Assembly (NCBI GenBank): GCA_950295325.1 | Contig: OX485805.1 | Location: 19,889,501 to 19,953,500 of the forward strand | Direction: 5' to 3' | Origin: Polytrichum commune | Taxonomy: Eukaryota; Streptophyta; Polytrichopsida; Polytrichales; Polytrichaceae | Length of the DNA stretch: 64,000 bases | Shown: positions 23,998 to 36,200 of the stretch, in pieces | Position numbering within the stretch: position 1 is the stretch's first letter | Layout of the letters: every line of letters starts with the position of its first letter | Notes under the pieces: generated by a model | Database searches by the model: none | Seen by the model: the letters and a program-made list of their open reading frames with translations, nothing else | Told to the model about the DNA's origin: nothing | Program-made: the position numbers and the translations under genes

Positions 23998-26900
23998 TCA
24001 TAAGCGGAGTCTGGAAAAACCATCACCCACATTGTTCAAATCCCAGATGACAATCCTGCCATCCATGCCTGGAGAGTGATTCTATTAATACCAAATCTTC
24101 AATTTTGAAGAGACTTGGGCACATACTAGAACCAAATTATATTGTTATGGAAAGAGTTGCAGTACACAGAACCTCATATATACATATAGAAATACCTGAT
24201 GTGCTGAAACGTGATATAGCTTTCTCTGGGTCTTCTTCTGCAAGTGGAACCAGAGGACGGATGGTCCTGTATCACCCAGTTACATGAGTTACAATCATGT
24301 TGATAAGTTTACAATGCATACTTCTGCATGATTGAACACAAAAATTTCTGACCCAACTCCGACTTTCTTAACCAAGATTGAAAGAACTTACATGATGCAA
24401 TTTTCATGTGTGGTGGAGGGTGCATTTGGTTCAGTAGGCTCGCTGCCCAACCACTTGAACTTGCCCTTTGCTGCAGCAAACTGCACAAGCATACAGGATT
24501 ATGTTGGAAAGACATTCAACACAACCAAACCCCCAATGTCTTGTCAATGTGTTCAAATGAAATTGTAGGAACAGAGCTTTAAACTATGCTGATATTATAT
24601 CAAAGTATCTGTGGTCATCTACATATGCATGTCAAGAGATGAGCACACCAAGGTATCGGACTTTGGCTCCGTAGCAGCAGGTTTCACTTCATCCAAAAAC
24701 GTAACAAACTCCCTACATCACAGTCAGGATAATCGTTTTAACACACTTACAAAATGTATAACGTAGCTTCATGAATTGCAGACATTGAATACCTGGAGTA
24801 CTCAAAAGAAAACCAGCTTTGAAAAGGATGACACAATTATCAATAACAAAGGGACCCTGTATGGAGCTCTTATTATGAGCTTAGTAGGGTTACTTTTGCC
24901 ACTGTATCACTGAACTCCAACAAAAAAGGGATGGGCATGCACGATGATCAGATTCGTCTGACTGCGAAAGGTTAGTGACCATACCAAACTCCACCATTGT
25001 CACATCCAAAAAGCATTGGATTGCAATTGAATCCTCCAGCTACCAGCCTTGTTTCTGATAGAAACAAAACCTGGAGAAGCAAATTACAATGGGAGTGAGA
25101 TGCCTTAGTTCATTAACTACCTCACTACACGATTTATTTCAATTAGAGTGAACTTGGAGTAGTGGGGATGGTAATTAGAGTGGACCACACTATTTTGCAA
25201 ATTCCCAAGTAATAATGTAGTGCACACGATGATGCCACATCACTAAATAATCAAGTATTGTGGTAGATCACATGATTTGGCAGGATCCTTCAATTGATGA
25301 AAGTATCACACTAACAAGTGGCAAGGCTTGATACATAGCAATGTCCACAGTGACGCCACATGATAAAAAGATAATAATTATGTCATGGATTTACTCCACA
25401 ATACACAGTATTTTGAACACAAGAACATTCTGAATTGTGCACACTAAATTTTAATAGGCCAAATAAATGTTATGTTCTAAATTATTGTCCATCCATACTT
25501 ATTTTATGATGCGCATGCTTAGAATTAGTCCAATGCATACTCTTTATATATTAAATGCGTAGATGTCATACAACTGCACTCAAAAATGACTAAATGCAGG
25601 TGTACATCATACCCTGCTCAGACAGTTTTCGATAATTTCAATTAATAACAAGAAGTTGGGGAAAGCTGACCTACATCACGCAGGGGCAGATGACGTAGGC
25701 TTATGGAACGAGCACGTGGAGTTGGCCCGACATCCGTGACAAAATGGATTGTTGAATCATGCCCTTCAACAGTTCCAAGTACAAGATAATCAGTACTAGG
25801 AGAAAGAAACTGGAGATCCATGAGCACTAGGTGAAAGGGCCATAACAAATTCATCAACTACTCTTGGAAAATATCCCAATTCAGTTCTAACCATTTACAC
25901 CTTAACTAATCATGTTCTTTAAGGCTCCTCTCTTTAGCAATGAGCTTCAAGTGCATAATATTCAAAAAGACAAAGCCTTCAAAGACCTCTACAACAGCAA
26001 GTACTCTTAGAATTCGGCTGATAGTTACTTTAGAATTATAGGATTAGACATGATGTTCTTGTTGTAATACTCAGAGTTTAATTAGATGATACCTCCAGCA
26101 AACTGTTTGATCCTAAACCACCATTGTAATACCTTGAAAAAGTTCTTCTTGTAATGGTTATTTGCATAAGAGGATAATAGTAACACAAGAACCTCACCGA
26201 CATAAGCGAGGCTTTTCCCACTTGGAGACCAATGTACACCAAATGACCACCCGCATGCAAGGTCCAGTTGTATCAATTCCTGCAGCAAGACATTATGAGC
26301 TGGAAAGACTATCATGTCAAAGACAGATACAAACGTCAGACCTTTCTATTAGGTAACTTATTGACTTCCTCAAAACATCTCTCTCAACATTCCTCTCAAG
26401 GTACCAGGAGGGACCTGCGAACAAATAAATTGTATGACCACAAAACTGGGTTCTTTGCAGATTCAACACAAGCTGATAGGACTTGCATACTTAGCATGCT
26501 GAAAATATAAAACTTGAAATTAGGCAGTGCCAAATGAGCAGACCTCACCAAACTTGATATCACCAAATGCAGTTGTTGAGTCCTTTCTGAAGCATAACCA
26601 TGCACATAATATCAGGAAAACATACCACATCAAAAGTTTCAGAATCCCTCTCCATTATCCATCCTTGACGTCCCAGACGCCATTTGAGATTGCAAATGTG
26701 AATTACAAAAGTCCTCCTATAGCTCTTCAACCAGAGACTTAAAAATATCGACTGCACATATTAATGTTCTCCATGCTCAATGATATTTCAACAATGTATA
26801 AATATCAGTGTAGCTCAATCATGCAGGTCAGTGAAATTCAGCATGTGTTTGTCATCCAAAGACTGGTTGGTCAATCTGTAAGGAGCTACAAAGCACCTGT

Positions 26901-29170
26901 GAGGATTCCACATTATTTTATACCTAAAAATAGTGTGGCCCACACTACATACCGTAATTAGTGTGCTTCCTTGCTCTTTCCTGTTTATCTCCAAGCCACC
27001 TATGCTCTACTAACACAATACTAGCAGAGTCTTAACAGGATAGAGAGAAAAGTTTATATTTCTTGTATATGATATCATGGTGGAACACTAACTTTGCATC
27101 CACTCCTTTGATGAAAGCAGAAAATACTCGACATTTGCTATCTGTTGATGTTGTGGCCAGCAACACCTACACATAAAGTACAGCAAATGCCTTCATGAGA
27201 TTCAAACAAGCAGATTCAAAAAATTACCACCAACCAGTGACATCAATGGAAGTTGCAAAGGTAGAAGAGGAGACATACATTGTTGGGATGCCACGCAACA
27301 CTTGTAATGGTGGACTGATGCTTCTTCCTTATCAGCTTACTTACCCACCTGACCACAATTACATACTCCCAGCAAAGACATGAATGGACCTTCACAGTGG
27401 TGTCTGAGAGATCACGTATCTGATGACAATACCAAGCTACATGTGCATGGCATGCATTCTTTCTGGACAGGAATATCATAGAATCTCTGAGCAGAAGCTA
27501 GAGAATTTATGAATTATAAAGATAAGGGAGAGCAGATCTATACAACTTTAAGAATGTGCTGACTAGAAATTCGTCACTTGGATCTTACATGACATAATAG
27601 AATACCAACCCATGAAAAAGTACAGGTATGACGTGCTGCACAACAGAAGTCTTGACAATGGAATAGAAAGTGATTACCAGTTATTGTCTTCTTCGTAATA
27701 ACATACACAAACCGTTTTTGCCCCACTCCCCACAGCAAATTTGTTTTCTGCAAATCAAGAGCATGTTAAATGTAAGCTCATCAGAATAGGCCCCCAATGC
27801 CTTGAAATCTATAAAAACACCATTGAACATGAACAACACCTTCAATTGAACATATGACAGAACTTATGTGTTCGAGATCTTTCAGTCAGTAATTAGAGGT
27901 TGTATCTTCAAAAATAATGCCATACTTTGCTTACTTCAGCAGATAAGGGTGGCAAAAGTCATAGAAATCACCTTGGGGGCCCCACTCAACTGAGGTAGCA
28001 GCCCTATTGAGACGCAATATGACAAGTGTCGGCTGCCATTCATTACCCTCCAAAGTCCACACATATCTGGCCCGCAGTACATCCCATGCAATCAAGCAAC
28101 AAGACAAGAATAATCAATTTCACAATGTGCTTGTCACCATCAAGATATCATCCAAGAATTATCCATTGTACTACTAATATATGATGTTCCGATTAATTTG
28201 TTTACACTTGGGTTCCAGGACCACACAGGAATAAGGCATCTTACAATGCAAAAAGAATCAGAGTTCTGGTCTTAAATGGTTAACTCCCATTCACTAAACC
28301 TGATAAACAACTTACGAATTTCGATCATGGGAGGAGGTTACAATCTTGTTGCTTTTTGGTGCCCAATCAATGCCTGATACTAACTCATCATGCTGCACCA
28401 TGCACAAACCAGTAATTAGTTTGGATATTTAGAGGTCACTTGTAAAACATAGAAGAATGAGCTTCTCCCGTCTTAAGATGTGATTCAAACTGTTTTTTTT
28501 AAGCCTTCACAATATATGATTTGCAATTAAATCTGCAGCCAAAACCTTTACAACATCAAAAAGAAGCACAGGGACCAACCAGATAAAGGTTCTGTCCAAG
28601 TCTCCCTGACTTACAATCACAATAAGAATGTCATCCGCTCTAACCCTGTACAGTATAATAGGTCATATTTTCAGCATATCATGTAGTTCTAATTAAACCA
28701 AAGTAGTCGATTTGAACAACCAAGCATTTTACAATGGCTCACAATCACAAAGAGAAAATTCGCACCTTTTGAAGAACATGAATCCGCTCCCAGGTGGCAG
28801 TTGGAGAAAGAGAGGCTTGATAAATATGAACTTCATTGTTATTGGGACAAATCGCCACCACTGCATCCCCAAACAATAACCGTCAATAATATGAAGATAA
28901 TCAACCTTTCCTGTTGCTTCTAATGAACATTGTTGGAGTTAATGCCAGAACATTGTTGGAGTTGATTCCAGAACATACTCAAATTACATACTCTGCTCCT
29001 TCAAATGTTCAAAATAGGCAATCAGGAAAACACCTGTTAAAAATGCAAACCCCTACAAAAGAGTGTACTGTAAGTTTGACAAGAAGGGAGAGTACAATAC
29101 TTGACAAGTCAGCATTCCAGGCATGGCATGTGATGCATTGCGCCAGTTGATGCACCCCACCTGCAGCCAT
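23998..29170 (-). CDS. ARPC1: ARPC1, WD40 subunit of the Arp2/3 complex
   Basis: Complete 15-exon gene, predicted 381 aa, close to plant ARPC1 length. Exons: 29170-29101, 28860-28766, 28392-28316, 28066-27972, 27747-27678, 27348-27279, 27166-27093, 26586-26544, 26279-26198, 25763-25675, 25070-24985, 24712-24649, 24480-24392, 24266-24196, 24068-23998. Phases fit throughout. It starts [18 protein letters not shown] and continues [106 protein letters not shown]: the ARPC1 beta-propeller in order. The protein is part of the branched-actin nucleator, scaffolding Arp2/3 and contacting its activators. The model ends [12 protein letters not shown] and stop at 23998. An alternative last exon is listed separately. 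Confidence 0.93.
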
Positions 29171-29172
29171 GC

Positions 29173-29945
29173 CTACAAAATGGATACACAGTGCAATGTC
29201 ACTCCCTCCGCATGTCAAAAAAATCTATAAATTTTTTTGGGAGAACTCCACATTCTAAACTTTGAAGTGCTGATTCAGCTTTCATCACTCTGTATACTTT
29301 CACAAGACCTACATCCAATTTCCAGAATTTGAAGCCAGACTTCAAATATAACATGGGCAGGAAAGACCTATTTTCCCATCAGCTGTGAATATATATGTGG
29401 CAGAAGTATGCGGCACGTGACTGGAGGTATTTGGTACAATAACACTTGATTTTGTTCAACCTAAAAATTAGAAATGAAAACCGAAACTTAAACTTATAAA
29501 GGAAAAAATGTTGAAATATGTGACTGTCAATTTAGCAGCTGGGTCAACAGTTAAGCTTCACGACAAACCCTGAGAAACAAGACAAAAACCTTCCTAGCAT
29601 GTTTTTTATTTCAAACCCAATGTAACCTACAAATTCAATCAAAGAAAAATTATGCAGAACAGGATCTCTTTCAACTTTCCACTTCTGCAAATTGGTACAG
29701 AAATCTGAACTGAAATCTATGTCCAAGACTCAAATGTCCAACACATGAGCACTCTCCGCAAATGCTCCAATTCCCCGATCAGAAACTAACTCGCTGCTGT
29801 AATTCTTTTCAAGATCGTCTATAACCTACTCGTGCTTAAGCTTGGGCCATCTGAACTCTAAAACCCACAACAGGATGTAAACTAAAAGTGCGGATAGAAC
29901 CAAGAGTAAGGAGAGTTCGATCTCCGCAAGCGAATTGAGGATCAC
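29173..29945 (-). other. Probable leader intron of ARPC1
   Basis: An acceptor (ttttgtag) ends two bases before the ARPC1 ATG. A good donor (cag|gtgatc) lies at 29945. A 5' UTR exon from about 29946 to 30250 is therefore likely. It is rich in CG and CGTCG words unlike its AT-rich surroundings. A leader intron of about 773 bases is common in constitutively expressed plant genes. The transcription start is not visible. Confidence 0.55.
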
Positions 29946-30339
29946 CTGCAAAGCGCCAAGTAGCGAGCTGATGAACTTAGTGAATGATACAATGGCTTGC
30001 CAAGCGTGACAGGAATTGCATGATCAACACTGATCCTGAGAAAACGCAGATTAAACACAACCCAGTATGATTTTCCGCAGAAAACACACCCGAATAAGCT
30101 GAAGGAGAAGGTGAAGATGAAGAATCATAGGGCTTGCGTCTTCGTCCGTCTTTGTCGACGACGATGGCCGAAGAGTGGACGACGACCAACGAATAGGAGA
30201 CGGCGACGGACGATAGTGGTCGACGACGAGCGAAAAGCGAACGAGCGGTGGTTATCTGTTCTCAATTCTCGTTTTCTTTTTTGTTTCTTTAATTATCTAT
30301 TTTATAGTTAAGGTAAACTTAGTAGGGTCTGAGATGGTA

Positions 30340-30649
30340 AATTTTTTTTAATTAACCCACTTCTCCTAGGCTATTAAACATATGATTAATATGCGATCAT
30401 TAGCAAATCCATTGTTATCATGGCTGTAGCCATTTTCCTCGGAATTTTCAGAAGTCATATGACTATCTTAAAGTGAAGATTGAATCTCAAGTTTCAATGA
30501 TCATATAAGTCCCCAATCATCTTGACCATTGAACCTAGAATGGTTAAAAACATTTGAGCATGTAGTTTCATCTCTTTGAAATACATGTCTTTTTGGTGTC
30601 CGTTTTCAAACCCACGCTTAACCACACACCATTCAATTATAGGTGTCCA
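30340..30649. repeat. Upstream flank with family A copy
   Basis: AT-rich sequence upstream of ARPC1. From about 30475 it carries a family A copy (ctttttggtgtccgtttt, accacacaccatt). The 30350-30365 stretch (aacccacttctcctagg) is shared with family B at 63739-63757, inverted. Confidence 0.6.
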
Positions 30650-31020
30650 TCAATGATTGGCATCACATACATGCTAACTCTCGGTGGTAAGTATTTTATA
30701 GGTAACTTTACATGGGGTTCACACCTACACCAGTGCTAACATGGCTCTAAGCAAACTTACCTTCAATGTTAGATATGAGTTAACTCACATGAATGAGTTA
30801 GTATATCATGCGTTGAAGATAGTTAAATATTATGGTAACTTAGGACATGGAGGTGAGGAGGGCTAACTTAATTCCCATCCCGAAAGCAATAAGCTAATGC
30901 TTGTGTTTTGGCATCAATGAAGTTACTATTCTCACATAGATTAACTTCAAAGTCAGACACACATACACTAATATACAACAAATGAAGGTGTAGTTGCACC
31001 TGCAACATCACAAGGGGGAA

Positions 31021-31042
31021 AATAAATAAATAAATAAATAAA
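31021..31042 (+). repeat. AATA/TAAA microsatellite
   Basis: About five tandem aaat/taaa units immediately upstream of the Myb-like ORF. Confidence 0.8.
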
Positions 31043-31043
31043 A

Positions 31044-31855
31044 ATGAAGGCCATGGAGATCATTGATCCTATAGGAAGATTTATACCAGTTGCACAAAAA
31101 TGGAACAATGTTGCAACATTCATAGCAGAAGAAAGATACACCAAAAATTCAAAAATTGCTAAATTGTGCAAAGAAAGGTGGAACTCCCTCCATAATGACT
31201 TTAAACATATTGTTGATTATGAGGCAAGGACAAACACTGCCCCCTTACTTCAAACTAAACATAGCACAATGGGAAACAAAGTGCATGCCAGAGACCTTCA
31301 ATCAACTATATTATGAGATGGTGGAGGATTCACTCAATAATAGGCTAGGTTTTGATGTGGGCCACACCTTCATGATGTCAATGCACATGATGATAATGTG
31401 TATAAGGCAAATACTCTCACATTTCTTAGGATACAAATGACAATGATACACAAGAAGAACTTATCGACTTATATGAGGAATGTGAAGGTGATATCTCCTC
31501 AAGTACCCCCTCAGTGGTCAACCTTGACGACGTAGTGGATATTAGTGCCAATCAAAGGAATAAAGTCAAGTCCCCATTAAATGAAGTTGGAAAGAAGAAC
31601 TTTGGTCATAATACAAGTCACAAGAGGAAATGAAACAATGCATTGAATCTCATAGTAGAGGCAACCACTAATGGGAATAGATCAATGGTGCAAGCACTTG
31701 ATAGGGAAACCAAAGTCTGCTATGAAATTCAATCTGCCTCAATGGAGGTTGAGATCATACACATGGAGTATTTATGGGAGATTGAATTTTAGCGTATGGA
31801 GAGTGATATTCGCATGAAGAATAAGAGGTTGGAATATATAAAGGAGAGAGACTAG
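31044..31855 (+). pseudogene. Harbinger Myb/SANT-like DNA-binding protein, broken
   Basis: The first part, from 31044, reads KWNNVATFIAEER...KIAKLCKERWNSLHNDFKHIVDYE, which has the spaced Trp and KERW...DFK pattern of trihelix/SANT domains. A frameshift near 31245 passes to a frame reading ETFNQLYYEMVEDSLNNRLGF. A third stretch (about 31437-31640) reads EELIDLYEECEGDISSS and ends in a stop. Further pieces containing ETKVCYEIQSASMEVE and KRLEYIKERD follow with stops. Accessory proteins of PIF/Harbinger elements have this layout and help the transposase enter the nucleus and bind the ends. This copy cannot encode an intact protein. Confidence 0.65.
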
Positions 31856-32379
31856 AAAACCTCAACATATCAAATAACGTTGATAGAATGCTAAGCCGCA
31901 TTTGCAATGTAATGAGAACCAATGATACTACCACAAGTGGCCAAAAAAATAAGGAGAATACACATACAAATGAACATGAGGTGTAAAATAAATCGAAACA
32001 CACATAGACTGAAACTCAAAGACTTACCAATTCATTGTTGATTTCTGCTAGGATAAACTTGTAAATTGTATCTCAACTAGACACTAAACTTCGCATTGTG
32101 ATTGAGCTCATCATGGTCATAATCCATTTGCTCATTTCCACCATTTCATTGCCACTGCCTTATTAAGGAATTTCCAAGTTTGCTATTCAATAAATTTTGA
32201 AGTATTCATAAAAGTTCATAAATCTCCCTTCAATGAGAAAATTTCAAATCAATCAACATCCCACAACCATGTCAACCTCACGTGACTCACATGTAACAAC
32301 TCACAAAAGGTTTATTTAAAGAATCTACCAAAAGTATGCTTGACCACTGTCATGTTCATCTTATGGTGTATGCTATAAA

Positions 32380-32830
32380 GACTATAAAGCATACCTTAAA
32401 GGTTGTCCTTAGAAAGAACCATAAGCCAAGCTAATATCGGATCACCATTAGCAACCAAGATGTAGGGAGGAAATCCATGTTGTGAGGCGTTATCCATTAA
32501 AAAATCAAAGTTACTCTCTTTCTCAGCTTTATAGTAGATATTGGACCTCCTTAGAACTCTATTATCATAATATGAACCTAGCAAACTAGCGATTCCTTGT
32601 AGTCTACAATTCATTGGAATTGCACAAAGTGCACCTTTCTTTTGTTAAAATAATCCACAACATGTGAATGTGAAGGTTTCTCAATTTGGATGGTGATTGC
32701 CATGAATCATTCCCATTACATTAGGTAAACCACAAAGTTGTTTAAAATGCTCCATGGTTATTAGGTTTTCTCTCCCTATAGGCCACCTAATCAATTATTC
32801 AAAGACAACATTCACTACCATAGATGAAAT
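32380..32830 (-). pseudogene. Harbinger (DDE_Tnp_4) transposase remnant
   Basis: Minus-strand pieces in changing frames reproduce the family order: IRWPIGRENLITMEHF, then GLPNVMGMI, then IRIEKP-like IQIEKPSHSHVVDYF, KVHFVQFQ-IVDYK, then GSYYDNRVLRRSNIYYKAE and FPPYILVANGDPILAWLM. These match GLPN..G.IDGTHI, F...VDYKG, PGS.HD.RVL..S and GD.GYP.LPWLM of plant PIF transposases. The catalytic GD-Y position is altered (VANGDPIL) and stops interrupt the frames, so it is inactive. Confidence 0.75.
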
Positions 32831-33690
32831 GAGCCAGAGTTTCATACACAATATACCTTTCCTGCTGCAGATTTCTCATTGCAAGCAATAAAACTGACTA
32901 TATGAGCAAGTTTATACAATACACTGAACATGCAACTTTAGCTGCAATTGGTATTTTGTTTATGCATTGTGTCTCCTAAACTCCCAACAATTTGAAAGAA
33001 TGTAAGTCTAGAGATGCAAAATAATTGAATCCACCTCTCCCCATCGAAGTATTCACAAACTATGAGAATCATGCCAAAGAGTGAGCTTTCATCTAGTTAT
33101 GAGAAGCAACATGTTGGAATTTAAATTATGGTAATGCAGTCAGGTATCAAACAAAAACTTGACTCAAGCTTTGTGGCAATAAGCATCAGTGGATGTTGAG
33201 CTTTGTATACTTTGGAAGCAACGAATACATCTTCATGATTTTTTCTCCAAACTACCAAAAAGAAGTAAAACAATAACATCAATTTGTTGTGAAGTTAAAG
33301 GCACAAAGGAACTACTTACACCGTGAAGTGTAGTTGAAGATCTAATAAAGAAGACACAATGGAGTTGATCACACTAATGGAGCTAACACAATGAAGGTAG
33401 AGAGGAGATGGAGACATATAGCGTCGTTGGTGATAAGGTTGACATGTTGGAGTCACAAGGATGGAGGCAATTAGGGGATTGTAACCCATGTAAGTGACAT
33501 GTAACCATAACTTATCTTTGTGAGTAACTTACCCATAGGTGTGAACATTGAGCACATGGATAACCTACACACAATGGTAAGTTGACCTCCGATCAAGGTA
33601 TCTTTACTTAAACATCATGTAGGATAAAGTAAGGCTACCTTCATGTGCGAATTAAACCTAAGATGAGTAGCCAAACTAGGCATGCTTTAA

Positions 33691-36200
33691 AACCTGTTGA
33701 GCATGACATGTATCGTTAAAAATTATATCTAGACACTCAAATGAATTTTCTTTAAGGAATCCCCCCCCCTCCTCTTTCTTTTTTATTTTCCCCCACTCCT
33801 TTTTACTTTTTCAAATCCTTGCATTGCAAGAGAAATGGCACAATTTTGTTTTATCAAAATCTAAAAGTCATAAATAGAAGGGATTTAAAATTAAAAGAGA
33901 AAGCTCTATTTTCTCCTCCTATTTAAAAGTCCCTAATCCCTTTCGACCTCGATTGAACATCCTTAAAATTTCTCATTTGTTGTCTAAAAGGTGCATGAAA
34001 GCATTCTAAACGAATAGGTATGATTGCACTAAGGTTGCATCATGGATCATTACAAGCACACTAAATCTACTACAAGCATCTACAACTCACCGATAATGAG
34101 CATGAAGAAGAAGAATCCATGTGGCCCAAGGATTCAAATGAAGAAGAGCTCCAAGCTTCATAATATTCCATCCAACTCCACTATATGCACAAGGTGTAAA
34201 TCGATTTGGATATATGAACACACCATTATTGACAAACCTCAACTCAACCGCATCAAGTGGAAGTGTTGGCAATGCGTAACATACATAATTCAAGCTCATG
34301 GTTCAAAGATTAGAAATTAGGCTTCAACTCCTAAATATGTAGGCATGATAGGGGATTCCACCCCAATGTATTTGGAAGAAGTATTGTAAAGTACCAACAT
34401 CCTTGATTTGAGGGAGTACAAAAGAGGATTGTGGAGGATTCACTTTTGGACCACAATGTCCACCCAATGTCCATAAGATTGAATTATATTAAATTATTCA
34501 TTTGTTGTAGGTGGAGAAATAATGTGGTAGGTCATTTGTGTCCCATGTCAATCAAGCTCAATTTGCGGGTTAGATGAAGTTGAGGATTGTGTGACATGAT
34601 TCAATGGTGGCCATGATTGGTCTCAACCATAATATATAAATAGAACATGTAAATATCATTTTAATATGCGATTTGTATGGAGTTGCTATGAATAAATTCC
34701 ATAATATGGTGAAGAGTAAATTTAATCGAAGACTTAATTGACACTAGTATTATTTAAGTTTTTTCACATAATTGCATATACTTATCAAGTTTCAATTAAG
34801 GAAAAAAAAACGTAGAGGTGTAACTCAATAGTACATTCAAATATATGTCAAAAACTTCTCAATCGATAGTTTATGTGGAGAAAGATGGATTAACAAGACG
34901 ATGTAAAAATTTGTAAGTAGCATACTAGTATTCGTGTAAACATCAAATCCATATGTGACTTCTTTTTTCCAAGGCCCACTTAGTTTTTAGTCTTTTGAGT
35001 TGCACTTGAACTTTGGAAAAAGCTGTAGTTGACAAAAACTGTCTTCAAAGACCAATTTAAGCCAAGTTTCCTTGCATTTGAAAAAAACAACATATATGAT
35101 ATTTTTACGTGGCATGTGATGTTTTCACGAATACCATGTTAAGTGGAATAACAAGGTGCTATGCACGTGAAGCTCAAGATCATCCACCACAAGTTGCAAC
35201 ACATTGCTATGAATTAGGTAATTGATGCAAGAAGCCCTCTGTAGGTTGTAGTGTGCACCCAACCTACAGGGCCATGATAACAGAGAGGTAGGTACCAAAT
35301 GCCAACAACATTTTATGGCATGGTGACACATATCCATTATGGACGTAGTGGTTAGGCCATGGTAGGGTCATTGACTACGATTCACAATGTGCGTCCTTGT
35401 ACCCATTCATGAATAACCATGTTCGCAAAGTCACATGGACTGACCACTACAAACTAGATATTGTACACGAGGAACCATGCTATAGGCTATAACAAGACGT
35501 CCTCATGCAACCCATAGCAAGACGACACATGGACGATATCAAATGTAACAATGATCATGTTGTGAGGATAATGTGCTACACCCTATAATCATCGTTTGTG
35601 TGTCCAATGAGGTCATGACACTTCAGTGATGCTCGAGATGGTTAGCGCACAGTGCAGTTTTTGTCTTGTGAAGTTCATGAAGAAATGACATCAAACTGTG
35701 TGATCAGTAGACACATTGGTTTTTTTATCAAAGTCAACTCAAGCTTTTGTCGATCTAATTACTCAAGCATCAAGTACTAACACGAGGAAGTGCGATATTA
35801 AAACACTACAACGCAACAAAAAGGGAACAAAGAGTCAATGGCCAGAATAGAGGACATGAGAAAATTGAGTTCCTTATAGAACTGATGTGATTGGATGTAA
35901 ACTGTAGATTCCTGCAAATTGCAGTATCATATATACTGCATAGACTGTCCTGGAGAAAATTCGCTTCGTAAAGTGTTTCATAACTGGTCACAGGTTTTGG
36001 CTTTTCACTACATCTGTGTGGTGCGGATCATAAGCCGCTCCATGTTGATGATCCTCTGAGGACCAGTGTGAATTTTCTTCAATAGTTTTTGCTCACAGTA
36101 CACCCATTCTGGACCTTCTGGTCATTGCAAAAAAATTGTGCAGAATTTGTTGTGTACTGCAACGGTTGATGGAAAATATATACTAGATTAATGTGCATCA
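33691..36200. other. Intergenic region with family C repeat
   Basis: AT-rich. The ORF at 34042-34320 has two CxxC pairs (CTRC, CWQC), which might be a small zinc-ribbon-like remnant, but nothing else supports a gene. A family C repeat occupies about 34800-35250. Confidence 0.4.
34800..35250 (+). repeat. Dispersed repeat family C, copy 1
   Basis: Blocks gtgtaactcaatagtacattc, tatgtggagaaa, and aaggtgctatgcacgtgaagctca are matched at 41170-41350 by gtgtaacgcaatagtatattc, tgtgtggagaaa, and aaggtgttatacatgtgaggctca. Confidence 0.6.

Larger units (their letters stand above)
30650..33690. mobile_element. Decayed PIF/Harbinger DNA transposon
   Basis: This segment holds the two gene types that define PIF/Harbinger elements, convergent here: a Myb/SANT-like DNA-binding protein (+, 31044-31855) and a DDE_Tnp_4 transposase (-, about 32830-32380). 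The right end, inverted, starts gcatgcctagtttggctact, which resembles Harbinger ends. The word gttcacaccta occurs near both ends in inverted orientation (about 30719 and 33538). Ends are approximate and no 3-bp target duplication could be confirmed. Both genes are broken. Confidence 0.7.

Noticed and set aside
34042-34320. 92-aa ORF with two CxxC pairs
   Set aside because: The CxxC spacing could be a zinc ribbon, but there is no further support and no neighbouring exon.
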